Below are positions 42,108 through 51,318 of a stretch of 64,000 nucleotides of DNA, one piece after another (the stretch's first letter is position 1; each line of letters starts with the position of its first letter). The stretch is from Hyphomonadaceae bacterium (lineage in GTDB: Bacteria; Pseudomonadota; Alphaproteobacteria; Caulobacterales; Aquidulcibacteraceae). Location: NCBI GenBank assembly GCA_021731815.1, contig JAKFWO010000008.1:124001-188000 (forward strand), given 5' to 3'. The position numbers and the translations under genes are program-made. The notes beneath the pieces are model-generated. The model worked only from the letters and a program-made list of their open reading frames with translations. It searched no databases and was not told the origin of the DNA.

Positions 42108-43166
42108 TTATGCCGCGGTGGGAAGCGCCCCCTTGCGGGTCTTCCACAGCGACCACGCGATCCCGCCCCCGATCAGGCCCATGGTGATCCCGAGCGACCA
42201 GCCGGCCGGGAATTTCCCGCCCGGAAACAAATCGCCAAGAAAGATCTTCGAGCCGATAAACACGAGCGTCATGGCCAGCGCGAATTTGAGATATTGGAAG
42301 CGGTGCACCATCGCCGCCAATGCGAAGAACAATGCCCTAAGCCCCAGAATTGCAAAGATGTTCGATGTGTAGACGATATAGGGATCGCTCGTGATCGCAA
42401 AAATCGCCGGCACACTGTCGATCGCAAAAATGAGGTCGACGATCTCGACAAACATCAGCGCCAGCAGAAGCGGTGTGGAATAGTTTCGCAGCTTGCCGGT
42501 CGCGGGATCGGGCAATTGGACCCGGAACCGGTGACCATGAAGTTCGGGCGTGACATTCATCCGCCGCTTCAGCCAGTTGAGCACCCTGTTCTTGCTCATA
42601 TCGGGCGCATGGTCGCCCTTGCGCAGCATCAGGAGGCCCGTCCCTATCAGGAAGATCGCAAAGATATAGAGCACAGCCGAAAACTGGCTGACCAATGCCG
42701 CACCCAGCCCGATCATCAAACCGCGCAGCACGATCACCCCGATAATGCCCCAGAACAGCACCCGGTGCTGACAGGCCCGCGGAATCGCAAGAAAGGTGAA
42801 GACCAGCGAGATGATGAAGACGTTATCGAGGGCCAGCGTCTTCTCGACCGCAAAGCCGGTGAGATAAAGCTGGACCGCCGCCCAGGCCCGTTCCTCACCC
42901 GCCAAAGCGAGGATTTGTGGATCGATCGATCCGGCGGATGAATCAGTATTATAGAGATACCAGATGACTGCAGAAAAACTGATCCCGATGACGATATAAA
43001 AGGCCGAAAGCTTGAGCGACGCCCCAATATCGATCTCATGACCCTTGCGGTTCAATATCCCGAGGTCGAAGGCCAGCAGCGCCATCACCGCGCCGATGAA
43101 GGACATCCAGATCCAGACCGCCTTGCCGAGGAACTCGTGAAGGAGGAGATTTTGTAAGATATCCAT
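42108..43166 (-). CDS. TerC/Alx-family membrane protein
   Basis: The 352-residue protein has about nine TM helices with the TerC hallmarks: EKTLALDNVFIIS in one helix and VEIVDLIFAIDSVPAIFAIT in another, both with the conserved acidic residues that bind metal. The family includes manganese exporters (Alx, MeeY) acting in metallation of exported proteins. The leader upstream was read for the yybP-ykoY manganese riboswitch and no convincing match was found. The ribosome site is weak (GGCAGGC). Convergent with nothing close; the MFS gene lies 166 bp downstream. Confidence 0.92.
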   Translation of the reverse strand: MDILQNLLLHEFLGKAVWIWMSFIGAVMALLAFDLGILNRKGHEIDIGASLKLSAFYIVIGISFSAVIWYLYNTDSSAGSIDPQILALAGEERAWAAVQLYLTGFAVEKTLALDNVFIISLVFTFLAIPRACQHRVLFWGIIGVIVLRGLMIGLGAALVSQFSAVLYIFAIFLIGTGLLMLRKGDHAPDMSKNRVLNWLKRRMNVTPELHGHRFRVQLPDPATGKLRNYSTPLLLALMFVEIVDLIFAIDSVPAIFAITSDPYIVYTSNIFAILGLRALFFALAAMVHRFQYLKFALAMTLVFIGSKIFLGDLFPGGKFPAGWSLGITMGLIGGGIAWSLWKTRKGALPTAA

Positions 43167-43291
43167 ATCAGCCTGCCAAATTTCAGATGCGCGGAAAATC
43201 GCGCCAGGAATCCGGCCGCGCGCGCGCGGCCCGCGTGAAGGCGGCTGAAGCGCGAAATCCGGTGGATCGAAGGGGAATTGAAATCAGGAAA

Positions 43292-43323
43292 GCCCGCGCC
43301 GGCAAAAGACAGCCGGCGCGGGC
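43292..43323 (-). terminator. Intrinsic terminator of the zinc-ribbon-like gene
   Basis: A perfect 12-bp stem (GCCCGCGCCGGC/GCCGGCGCGGGC) with an 8-nt loop lies 12 bp past the stop codon of the minus-strand gene at 43336. On that strand it is followed by TTTCCTGATTTC, a weak T-tract. Confidence 0.8.
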
Positions 43324-43335
43324 ACCCGAATTGCC

Positions 43336-43653
43336 TCAGAAATCAAACAGGTCCGACAGGCGCGATTTGCGCTTTCCGTGCCCGCGATATTTGTCGTCAT
43401 CATCATCATCGTCGCGGTAGCGAGGCCGTTCCCGGCCCAAATCCGGGCCGAAATCCCTGCCCGGATTTGGGCCGGGATTCCGCGCCGGCGGCGCTTCGGC
43501 CGCCACTTCCTCGCGGACAAGCGCGATGAGTTTTTCAAGCTCACCCTTGTCGAGCCAGATGCCGCCCGTCGTCGGACAGACATCGAATTCGATGCCGTAA
43601 CGCGTGATCTGGCGCATCGGCGAACCGTCAATGGGGGAAGAAATCAGAGGCAT
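43336..43653 (-). CDS. zf-TFIIB-like small protein with degenerate zinc ribbon
   Basis: The 105-residue protein starts MPLISSPIDGSPM and has RYGIEFDVCPTTGG then IWLDKGELEKLI, the outline of zf-TFIIB domains. Only one of the four usual zinc cysteines remains (Cys33); SPID and TTG replace the others. This Cys-poor form is recalled in other bacteria and is not a sequence error in itself. The tail is disordered, with Pro/Gly/Arg repeats, a run of seven Asp, then a basic patch and SDLFDF. ATG 43653 has AAGGAG 5 bp upstream; an upstream start at 43731 is less likely. Function unknown. Confidence 0.8.
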   Translation of the reverse strand: MPLISSPIDGSPMRQITRYGIEFDVCPTTGGIWLDKGELEKLIALVREEVAAEAPPARNPGPNPGRDFGPDLGRERPRYRDDDDDDDKYRGHGKRKSRLSDLFDF

Positions 43654-44214
43654 GGAGACTCCTTGGACCGGACCGGGTCGGGATTGACAACAGGTGATTG
43701 CGGGCAAACACGGCGCGGAGGCCTGGATCACGACAACGGCCCAACCTCAACGACATGTCTCTCCGCGTTTCATAAAACCGGAGGCAGCGCGATTGGCACA
43801 GTGCAGATAAACGTCCGAGCCAAACGGGTTACTCCCGTTGCGGTCCGACATCACGGCGGCGTTGGAAAACGCCTGCTGTCAGAGGGGCCCGGCCCGCGTG
43901 ATCCGCAGATCGGGGGCGCAATCGCGGTTTTCAAGGGTGGGGATTGTATGAAACAGCAGAAATTCCGATCGCGCGGGGCCATGAAACGCCGCTTCTGGCG
44001 CGCGGTGCCGTTATTCCGGGTGATGGCATGCGTGGTCGTCAATACCTGCCTGCGGCGATTGGAACAGGCTGGCAGATCCGGCACCAATGCGTTGAATGAC
44101 CGCCATCGGCCCGCGATTCTGGTCTTTCAATGATTTCACTGGAGCCCATGAATTTTTTCGGGCAGAGCTTCGACCGGCTTTGCCTGACCACCCCATTTCA
44201 CGGGACCACGCTTC
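43654..44214. other. Gap of about 560 bp
   Basis: No gene with family motifs is seen. A short plus-strand frame at 43948-44133 (61 codons, basic, start MKQQKFRSRGAMKRRF, preceded by GGTGGGG) could be a small protein but has no further support. The rest shows nothing recognisable. Confidence 0.4.
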
Positions 44215-44835
44215 ATGCACCGCTTTGCCCCGATCCTGCTCACCGGCCTTGCAGCCATTGGCCTTGCAGCCATTGGCCTTACCGCCAGTGTCCCGGCCTC
44301 CGCCCGCCCTGCCCCAGCCGAAATCGCCCCAGCCGAAATCGCCCCCGTCGATATCGCCGCCGCGCGCGCGTCGCTGGCCGGAACATGGGAGGGCAAACTG
44401 GAATATCTGGATTACAGCGCCAATAAATGGTTCGGGATTCCGGTGAAAACCCGAATCGAGGATCAGGGCGATGGCGTCACCACGATCCGCAAATCCGATT
44501 TCGACGATGGCCCAAGCGTCGGGAATGTCCGGATCACCTCGGTCGAGCTTTACGACCCCGCCGCCGGGACAATCACCACCGGATCATTTCGCAAGGGGCG
44601 CATGGTCGAGATCTATACCTGGAAACTCCGCCTGAAAGGTCAGCCAGCCGATATTACGCATTGGACGATGATCGAGGATTCACCCGGCAAGGACGATAAC
44701 CGCCCCGCGATTCTGCGCCTGACCACGCGGCGCGATGGCGACAGCATCGAAACGGTCAAGGAGGTCGATTTTCAGGACGATGACAAGACCGAATGGATCA
44801 CCCGCAACCGCACGCGTCTCGCACGCGCCAAATAA
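44215..44835 (+). CDS. Secreted hypothetical protein with duplicated signal-peptide segment
   Basis: The 206-residue protein has a signal peptide with core LLTGLAAIGLAAIGLTA (duplicated LAAIG) and cleavage near SARA. A linker with APAEI repeated twice follows, then a beta-rich domain starting at LAGTWEGKLEYLDY and ending near the C-terminus (TEWITRNRTR). The LAGTWEGxL start is common in exported lipocalin-like proteins, but the family is unknown to me. Both duplications stem from 15-bp tandem DNA repeats (44245-44274 and 44312-44341). It is convergent with the histidine kinase gene 23 bp away. Confidence 0.75.
   Translation: MHRFAPILLTGLAAIGLAAIGLTASVPASARPAPAEIAPAEIAPVDIAAARASLAGTWEGKLEYLDYSANKWFGIPVKTRIEDQGDGVTTIRKSDFDDGPSVGNVRITSVELYDPAAGTITTGSFRKGRMVEIYTWKLRLKGQPADITHWTMIEDSPGKDDNRPAILRLTTRRDGDSIETVKEVDFQDDDKTEWITRNRTRLARAK
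44245..44274. repeat. In-frame tandem duplication, 2 x 15 bp, in the signal peptide
   Basis: Two identical GGCCTTGCAGCCATT units plus a partial third lengthen the hydrophobic core of the signal peptide by five residues. Confidence 0.93.
44312..44341. repeat. In-frame tandem duplication, 2 x 15 bp, after the signal peptide
   Basis: Two identical CCCCAGCCGAAATCG units encode the repeated APAEI linker. Confidence 0.93.
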
Positions 44836-44858
44836 CGACCAGCGGCATGATGGCACTT

Positions 44859-46496
44859 TCAGGCCGCTTCATTCCCGATGGCCTGGTCATTCGATGACAC
44901 CAGACCCTGACCGGAATCGGGTCCGGCAAGACCCGCCAGCATGGCCACCAGAACCGTTTCCGGACGCAATGGCTTTTCCAGATGGTCACTCATCCCGGCC
45001 GTAATGCAATTGCGGCGCTCCTCCTCGCCGGATTGGGCGGTGAGCGCGATGATCGGCGTGCGGCGATTATGGGCAGATTGATGACGGATCTGCTGTGTCG
45101 CACGGATGCCATCAAGGATCGGCATCTGCACATCCATCAGGATGAGGTCGAAACTCTCCTCATTGGCCATACGCACGGCTTCCGCGCCGTTCTCGACCAG
45201 CACATATTCACATCCGAACGCATCCAGCATCGCCGTGAGAAACAGGCGGTTGGAGCGATTATCTTCCGCTGCCAGTACCCTCGCCCCTTTCAAGGGCAGC
45301 AGGTTCTGACGCTGGGGTACCGCCGGTCGAACCGGTGCCGACGCCGCAGCCAGGGGAATGTCGAACCAGACGCGCGCGCCGCCCTCCGCCGGGCATTCGA
45401 AATCGAGCCGGCCCGCCATACGCTTCACAATCGTCTGCGACAAGGCAAGCCCGAGACCAACGCCGTGATCCCCGTCTTCATGGCCAGCCAGAGCATCCGG
45501 CAGATGACCCGACAGGCTGGATTTTGCCCCGTCACATAATCCCGGCCCGGAATCTGTAATATGTGTGATGAAACGATAATCGGGTGTGGCGTCGAATTTC
45601 ACGCGCACTTCGCCCTGATCCGTATGGCTGACCGAATAGCCGAGCAGATTGGAGATCACCTGACGGATGCGCACCACATCCCCGCGCAAGCGCGCCGACG
45701 CGTTACTCCCCATGTCGATGGAAAATCCGATTCCCCTGCGCTCGGCCTGCGGGCGCCACATGATTTCGATGTCGGAAGCAAGGCTTGCGAGGCCGAAATC
45801 CACTTCCTCAAGCGCAAACATCCCCGCGCCAAGCTTTGCGCTGTCCATTAAATCATTGAGCACACGAAATAATTGCTCGGCTGCATCACGGACGGAAGAA
45901 ACCATCCCCATTTGTCGGGCGCCGAGCTCCATTCGGGTCAAGGCTTCCGAAAGCCCGAGAATGCCATTGAGCGGTGTGCGGATCTCGTGACTGATCTGGG
46001 CGGCGAAATTGACACGCGTGGCCTTTGCCACCCGTAATTCATTGTCGAGCCGCGCGCCGGTTTCGCGGGAAAGCGCCAGCGCATCCCGCAATTCGCCATT
46101 GCCCCGGGTCAGCGCGAGCAGCAGATTGCGCGCCTCGCCGACGCCGACATAGGAAAAATCCTCATCGACCGCGACAAAGCCCTCGGCAAGCGCCGCCGGG
46201 CGTTCATCGAGAATCACCCGTACCAATTGTGCAAGATCGATCCCGGAATCTACCGTCAGCGGGCCGCGCACCATGAGATTGGTGATCGCGCGATCTCCGA
46301 ACAGGTCGCGGGTCTGGTGGTCATTCATGCGGGCAAGAAAGGCCTGGCGCTCGACCAGACCGATCGGCCGCTCGTCCTGGGCGACCGCCAATATGCTCAG
46401 CCGGGGATCATTCTCGAACATCGAGAGAATGGCTTTTGCATGCACGAGCGGGTGCACCGCCTCGCGTTTCTCGATAATATCCAGTGCTCGCAACAT
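44859..46496 (-). CDS. Hybrid histidine kinase with N-terminal CBS-like region and receiver
   Basis: The 545-residue protein has no TM helix, so it should sense inside the cell. Residues 15-125 look like a pair of CBS modules (LSILAVAQDERPIGLV, then ITNLMVRGPLTVD). The dimerisation domain has the phosphor-acceptor His170 in AAQISHEIRTPLNGI. The ATPase domain has G1 DSGPGL (near 315) and G2 GVGLGLAL (near 345), but the N box is ISNLLGYSVSHT: the key Asn is Tyr287. The receiver (403-520) has Glu411, Asp412, phospho-Asp455 in LILMDVQMP and Lys508. The altered N box may weaken ATP binding, so it may act mainly as phosphatase or relay. It stands alone. Confidence 0.88.
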   Translation of the reverse strand: MLRALDIIEKREAVHPLVHAKAILSMFENDPRLSILAVAQDERPIGLVERQAFLARMNDHQTRDLFGDRAITNLMVRGPLTVDSGIDLAQLVRVILDERPAALAEGFVAVDEDFSYVGVGEARNLLLALTRGNGELRDALALSRETGARLDNELRVAKATRVNFAAQISHEIRTPLNGILGLSEALTRMELGARQMGMVSSVRDAAEQLFRVLNDLMDSAKLGAGMFALEEVDFGLASLASDIEIMWRPQAERRGIGFSIDMGSNASARLRGDVVRIRQVISNLLGYSVSHTDQGEVRVKFDATPDYRFITHITDSGPGLCDGAKSSLSGHLPDALAGHEDGDHGVGLGLALSQTIVKRMAGRLDFECPAEGGARVWFDIPLAAASAPVRPAVPQRQNLLPLKGARVLAAEDNRSNRLFLTAMLDAFGCEYVLVENGAEAVRMANEESFDLILMDVQMPILDGIRATQQIRHQSAHNRRTPIIALTAQSGEEERRNCITAGMSDHLEKPLRPETVLVAMLAGLAGPDSGQGLVSSNDQAIGNEAA

Positions 46497-46994
46497 GGCT
46501 CATCTTTCAGCTTGTTAACGCGCACTATTGCCGCCCATGGTTTCCACCCTCTTAACGGTCATCGCCTGCACTCGGCTGAATACAGCTCCCGCACATCACA
46601 TTTGAAGTATCAATCGCGCACGCAAATGTTTATCCGGGCGTCGCTGGCTTCATATTCAGGGTTTTTGAAAGAACTGGCGACCGGATGCAATCACAGATTT
46701 TGCAAATTTGCGGAATCGATACCTGAATGGATTCCCCCGGGGCCGGGAGATTCCTTCGCGTTCACGCTCAATTTACAGGCAACGGAACCGCCGCCAGGGG
46801 ACCGCATTGCGTGGGGGAAAACAAAACCAGTTCAATTATTTACCGTGAAATACGGAAAATCCGCTGCATTGCCCGGCCGGGTTTCCGACACCACGAAATC
46901 ACCCGAACAGCTTCTCATTTGCCAAAAGGACGCGCGATTCCGGTGCTGTATAGTTACACCAACGCAACTTTTAATTGAAAGCGTGGCGTTTTAA
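46497..46994. other. Gap of about 500 bp
   Basis: No gene is seen on either strand. The stretch is AT-richer than its surroundings and shows no repeat or clear hairpin. It holds the promoter region of the histidine kinase gene, and the 3' end of sdhB abuts its right side. Confidence 0.45.
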
Positions 46995-47774
46995 CTATAT
47001 TTGCCGCTCCACCATCATCTTCTTGATCTCGGCAATGGCCTTGGCCGGGTTGAGCCCCTTGGGACACACCTGGGCGCAATTCATGATGGTGTGGCAGCGA
47101 TAGAGCCGGAAGGGATCCTCGAGATGGTCCAGCCTTTGGCCGGTCGCTTCGTCGCGGCTGTCGGTCAGCCAGCGATAGGCCTGCAACAACACTGCCGGGC
47201 CGAGATATTTGTCGCCATTCCACCAATAGCTGGGGCAGGAGGTCGAACAACACGCGCAGAGGATGCACTCATAAAGCCCGTCGAGCTTTTCCCGATCGGC
47301 CGGACTTTGCGCCCATTCACCCGGCGGGGCCGGACTATCGGTGTGAAGCCAGGGCTCGATCGACTGATATTGCGCATAAAAATTCGAAAGATCAGGCACC
47401 AGATCCTTCACTACCGGCATATGGGGCAGCGGCGAAATCGTGATGACATCGCCAAATTCCCGCCATCCTTTGGTGCAGGCAAGCGTGTTGCGCCCGCCAA
47501 TATTCATGGCGCAGGAGCCGCAAACTCCTTCCCGACATGAACGGCGAAAGGTCAGGCCGGGGTCGATATTGTCCTTGATCCAGATCAGCGCGTCGAGCAC
47601 CATCGGCCGCACGGCGCTGACATCGACATGATAAATATCCCAGCGGGGATTGGCACCCGTATCCGGGTCGAAGCGATAGATGCGGAAGGTCCGGGTCTTT
47701 TTCACGCCGGCAGGCTTTGGCCAGGTCTTGCCCTTTTTGACCTGCGATTCACGCGGCAAGGAAAGTTCGACCAT
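46995..47774 (-). CDS. sdhB: Succinate dehydrogenase iron-sulfur subunit
   Basis: SdhB carries electrons from SdhA-bound FAD to the quinone site in complex II at the inner membrane. The 259-residue protein has the [2Fe-2S] ligands in [13 protein letters not shown] and TLAC, the [4Fe-4S] set in [12 protein letters not shown], and the [3Fe-4S] set in [17 protein letters not shown]. All are intact, so it is functional by sequence. AGGA lies 8 bp upstream of ATG 47774. Odd: the other subunits (sdhC, sdhD, sdhA) are absent from both sides. The upstream neighbour is the divergent recO. Confidence 0.96.
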   Translation of the reverse strand: MVELSLPRESQVKKGKTWPKPAGVKKTRTFRIYRFDPDTGANPRWDIYHVDVSAVRPMVLDALIWIKDNIDPGLTFRRSCREGVCGSCAMNIGGRNTLACTKGWREFGDVITISPLPHMPVVKDLVPDLSNFYAQYQSIEPWLHTDSPAPPGEWAQSPADREKLDGLYECILCACCSTSCPSYWWNGDKYLGPAVLLQAYRWLTDSRDEATGQRLDHLEDPFRLYRCHTIMNCAQVCPKGLNPAKAIAEIKKMMVERQI

Positions 47775-47999
47775 GGTTGCAATCCTGTCAGACGGTTACG
47801 CGTGTTCTGTGACCGGGAAAGAAGGCGCGCCGCCCCGGCAGGCCCTTCATAGCGTGTTTTTCGGCGGACGGAAATCCGGCTTGGAGCCAGACGGCTGCGA
47901 CCGTGAACTTTCTCCCGCACACTCCCCCGCTGCGCCTGCGGCTTGCACGATTTCCAACCGCGGGGCTTGTCGTCCCGAACCCGCATAATGGATTTACCG

Positions 48000-48725
48000 A
48001 TGGAATGGAGCGACGATGCCCTGGTGCTCGGAAGCCGGCGTTTAGGCGAGAGCGGCCTCGTCTTCGATGTGCTGAGCCGTGAGCATGGCCGCCAATCGGC
48101 GCTGGTCTATGGGGCGGGCTCGGCCAGCCGCAAGATCCGCCCTCAGGCTGGCGACGGGGTGAGTGTCGTCTGGCGGGGGCGGCTGGCGCAATCGCTCGGG
48201 CATTTCTCGCTGTTCGAGCTGGTCCGCCCACGGGCCGCGCTTGCCATGCAAAGCGGGCTGGGGCTGACCGGGCTCAATGCCCTGCTCGACATGGCGCGCG
48301 AAGCCGTTCCCGAGGGACCGTCCCTGCCTGGCGTGCATGACGGTGCGAATGTGGTTCTCGACGCGCTGGGCGATCCGGATCTGTGGCCTGCGCTCTATAT
48401 ACGCTGGGAGGCCGGCCTGTTGGAGGCCCTGGGTTACGGGCTTGATCTCGGCCAATGCGCGCTGACGGGCAGTTCCGAAGATCTGGCTTTTGTCAGTCCG
48501 AAATCCGGGCGGGCAGCCTCCCGGAGCGCAGCTGCACCCTTTGCCGACAAATTGCTGGCCTTGCCGGGCTTTCTGCTCGATTCAGGCGCGCCCATGGAAG
48601 TCAATGACCTTGCCGACGGCTTTGCCCTGACCGGCTATTTTCTCGAACGCCGGGTATTCGACCCGCTGGGCAAGAGCCTGCCCGAAAGCCGGACGCGCGC
48701 CATCGTGAAGCTGTGTCTGCGATGA
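48000..48725 (+). CDS. recO: DNA repair protein RecO
   Basis: RecO helps RecR load RecA in recombination repair. The protein (241 residues from ATG 48000) starts MEWSDDALVLGSRRLGESG, the usual RecO opening, has an OB-fold N-terminal part (EHGRQSALVYGAGSASRK) and a helical C-terminal part (FLLDSGAPMEVNDLADGFALTGYFLE). An in-frame ATG at 47988 is an alternative start; neither has a clear ribosome site. It leads ruvC by about 140 bp on the same strand. In most alphaproteobacteria recO follows era, so here it has moved in front of ruvCAB. Confidence 0.9.
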   Translation: MEWSDDALVLGSRRLGESGLVFDVLSREHGRQSALVYGAGSASRKIRPQAGDGVSVVWRGRLAQSLGHFSLFELVRPRAALAMQSGLGLTGLNALLDMAREAVPEGPSLPGVHDGANVVLDALGDPDLWPALYIRWEAGLLEALGYGLDLGQCALTGSSEDLAFVSPKSGRAASRSAAAPFADKLLALPGFLLDSGAPMEVNDLADGFALTGYFLERRVFDPLGKSLPESRTRAIVKLCLR

Positions 48726-48867
48726 TCCATTTCGCACCTCACATGATTCCTGCGTTTCAATGATACAAGGGCTTTTTCCGTTCGTTGGGCCAGATATCAA
48801 AGATGCCGCATCCGGTCATTTCGTTCGATCTTTGTGCCCGGTTAACCTTTGTCGCTACACTGGAGGA

Positions 48868-49395
48868 ATGGGACAGGGATTGATTCGCATTTTGGGCCTC
48901 GACCCCGGCCTGCGCAGCATGGGCTGGGGCTTGATCGCCCTTCAGGGCTCGCGGCTCGTGCACATTGCGCATGGCCATGTGCGGCCCGACCCCAATGCCG
49001 GCCTTGCCGCGCGGCTGGCGCGCCTCCATCACGAATGTTCGGCGCTCATTGCCACCCACACCCCGGATGAGGGCGCGATCGAGGAAACTTTTGTCAATGA
49101 CAATGCCCGCTCGGCACTGTTTCTCGGCCAGGCGCGGGGGGCCGTTCTCGCGGCTCTGGGCGCGGCGCGGCTGATGGTGCAGGAATTTGCACCCGCCACC
49201 ATCAAAAAATCCGTCACCGGAACGGGCCGGGCGGAAAAGGATCAGGTCGCCTTCATGGTCGCCCGGCTTCTGCCCGGAGCCGAAGGGGTCAAGGCGGACG
49301 CCGCCGATGCGCTGGCCGTGGCGATCACCGCGGCGCTCCATCGCCCGCTGGTCCGGCGGGATCCCGACCTTGCGATTGCGGAGCGGCGGGCATGA
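48868..49395 (+). CDS. ruvC: Crossover junction endonuclease RuvC
   Basis: RuvC cuts Holliday junctions as a dimer. The acidic active-site residues are Asp12 in ILGLDPGLRSMGWG, a Glu in AIEETFVN, and the Asp pair in ADAADALAVA. The FVNDNARSALFLGQARG segment and SVTGTGRAEKDQV are standard. Length is 175 residues from ATG 48868, where GGAGG is only a base or two away; a TTG at 48880 giving MIRILGLDPG is an alternative with better family fit. The stop overlaps ruvA (ATGA). Confidence 0.94.
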   Translation: MGQGLIRILGLDPGLRSMGWGLIALQGSRLVHIAHGHVRPDPNAGLAARLARLHHECSALIATHTPDEGAIEETFVNDNARSALFLGQARGAVLAALGAARLMVQEFAPATIKKSVTGTGRAEKDQVAFMVARLLPGAEGVKADAADALAVAITAALHRPLVRRDPDLAIAERRA

Positions 49396-50033
49396 TCGGT
49401 TTTCTGTCGGGTCGTGTGGTGGCGATTGCCGGGGACCGGCTCGTTCTCGATGTCCAGGGCGTCGGCTATGTCATCGAGGCCTCCGGCCGCACCCTCGCCC
49501 GGCTCGAAACCGGGGCAAAGTCCGAAATGTGGATCGAGACCCGGGTCGCCCAGGATTCGATCCGGCTGTTTGGCTTTCCGACCGACGATGAACGCGCCTG
49601 GTTCGAGCAATTGCAGACCATTCCCGGCGTCGGACCGCGCGCGGCACTCAGCGTGCTCGACGTATTGACACCTTCCGCTTTGATGGACGCTGTGGCGCTC
49701 GAGGACAAGGCGGCCATCGCGCGCGCCAATGGCGTGGGCCCCAAGCTCGCCGCGCGCATCGCCCAGGAATTGAAAGGCAAGGCCCCGCCCAAAGGTTATT
49801 TCGGGCATTTTGCACCCATTGCGCCCATTGCTGGCGCAAAGGATCCCGGCACATCCGTCGCGAACCCCGCTGCCATCATGCGGGCGGATGCAGTCTCCGC
49901 GCTGGTCAATCTCGGCTATGCCGGGCCCGACGCCCAGCGTGCAGTCGCGGCAGCCATCCGCACGGCCGGCGAGGATGACGTGAATGTCGGCGCGCTGGTC
50001 AAACGCGCCTTGCAGGAGCTCGCAGCCCCATGA
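49392..50033 (+). CDS. ruvA: Holliday junction helicase subunit RuvA
   Basis: RuvA binds four-way junctions and recruits RuvB. The 213-residue protein has the OB-fold start [12 protein letters not shown], two helix-hairpin-helix motifs ([18 protein letters not shown] and [19 protein letters not shown]) and the flexible acidic domain III at the C-terminus (from about 155, [19 protein letters not shown]), which contacts RuvB. A small duplicated APIAPI lies in the linker. It overlaps both ruvC and ruvB by 4 bp. Confidence 0.96.
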   Translation: MIGFLSGRVVAIAGDRLVLDVQGVGYVIEASGRTLARLETGAKSEMWIETRVAQDSIRLFGFPTDDERAWFEQLQTIPGVGPRAALSVLDVLTPSALMDAVALEDKAAIARANGVGPKLAARIAQELKGKAPPKGYFGHFAPIAPIAGAKDPGTSVANPAAIMRADAVSALVNLGYAGPDAQRAVAAAIRTAGEDDVNVGALVKRALQELAAP

Positions 50034-51118
50034 GCCCCGCGGGATTTGATGACGATGACCGGATGCTCGCCCCCCATTCCCAGCCGGGCGAGAGCCTCGA
50101 CCGTGCCTTGCGTCCACAGGGCTTTGACGAATTTGTCGGGCAGGAAGCAGTCAAGGCCAATCTCAGGATCTTCGTCGACGCTGCGCGCGGCCGCGGGGAC
50201 AGCCTCGACCATGTGCTGATTTCCGGCCCCCCGGGGCTTGGCAAAACGACGCTCGCCCAGATCCTCGCGCGCGAAATGGGGGCCGGCCTGCGCGCCACAT
50301 CGGGGCCGGTCATCGCCAAAGCCGGCGATCTTGCGGCGCTCCTGACCAATCTCCAGCGCGGAGACGTATTGTTCATCGACGAGATCCACCGTCTTCCGGC
50401 AGCGGTCGAGGAAATCCTCTATCCCGCAATGGAGGATTTCGCGCTTGACCTTATCATCGGCGAGGGCCCTTCGGCGCGCTCGATCCGCATTGACCTCGCC
50501 CCCTTCACGCTGGTCGGGGCAACCACCCGGGCCGGGTTGTTGTCCACGCCCCTGCGCGACCGATTCGGGATTCCACTGCGGCTCGATTTCTACGGGCCCG
50601 AGGATCTCGCGGCCATTCTGATGCGGGCGGCGGCCAAGCTCGACGCCCCGCTCGGGCCGGACGGCGCGCGCGAAATTGCCACCCGCGCCCGGGGCACGCC
50701 GCGGATCGCGGTGCGCCTGCTGCGCCGGGTGCGCGATTTTGCCGAAGCCGAAGCAAGAGCCGCCGGGCGCATGATCGATGCGAAAGCCGCCGATGCCGCC
50801 TTGCGCCGGCTCGATGTCGATTCCGAGGGGCTCGACCATTTCGACCGGCGTTATCTCGAAGTCCTCGTCAAGACCTTCAATGGCGGCCCGGTGGGGGCCG
50901 AAAGCCTTGCCGCCTCGCTCGCCGAAAGCCGCGACGCGGTGGAAGATGTGATCGAGCCGTTTCTCATCCTGCAAGGCTATGTCCAGCGCACGCCGCGCGG
51001 GCGCATGGCCGGGCCGAAGGCGTTCGAACGCCTCGGCATTCCCGGACCATTGATGCGACCGGATGCAGGGCCTGTGCAGGGGGACCTGCTGGCGGGCGAT
51101 TCCGGGGGGAGTGACTGA
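50030..51118 (+). CDS. ruvB: Holliday junction helicase ATPase RuvB
   Basis: RuvB is the AAA+ motor of branch migration. The 362-residue protein has Walker [10 protein letters not shown] (near 65-73), Walker [11 protein letters not shown], sensor 1 GATTRAG, the arginine-finger region STPLRDRFG and a winged-helix C-terminal domain ([12 protein letters not shown]). Length is slightly above the usual 345 owing to a polar tail ([16 protein letters not shown]). It overlaps ruvA by 4 bp. The next gene, pyrE, begins 200 bp later and is separately expressed or read through. Confidence 0.96.
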   Translation: MSPAGFDDDDRMLAPHSQPGESLDRALRPQGFDEFVGQEAVKANLRIFVDAARGRGDSLDHVLISGPPGLGKTTLAQILAREMGAGLRATSGPVIAKAGDLAALLTNLQRGDVLFIDEIHRLPAAVEEILYPAMEDFALDLIIGEGPSARSIRIDLAPFTLVGATTRAGLLSTPLRDRFGIPLRLDFYGPEDLAAILMRAAAKLDAPLGPDGAREIATRARGTPRIAVRLLRRVRDFAEAEARAAGRMIDAKAADAALRRLDVDSEGLDHFDRRYLEVLVKTFNGGPVGAESLAASLAESRDAVEDVIEPFLILQGYVQRTPRGRMAGPKAFERLGIPGPLMRPDAGPVQGDLLAGDSGGSD

Positions 51119-51318
51119 TACTGCCCTTTCATCGACCAACAGGGTGGCCCGACGAAAATATATCGTCGCCAATGTGCCAGCGCGTCAGCGCTTGCGCGCG
51201 GGGAGGAGTTGCACGATACCATCCGGCGGATTCCTGATCCGTCGCGGCAGGGATGGGCCTGCCGCAATCAGGCGTGCGACCCTTCGTTCCATCAGCACAT
51301 ATTCTGAAAGCTCTTCCG

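Noticed and set aside
43167-43335. Possible yybP-ykoY manganese riboswitch before terC
   Set aside because: The conserved L1/L3 loop sequences are not seen. The strong stem there is better explained as the terminator of the upstream gene.
43948-44133. Small basic open frame of 61 codons
   Set aside because: A weak ribosome site is present but no motif or homologue is recognised, so it was left inside the gap note rather than called as a gene.
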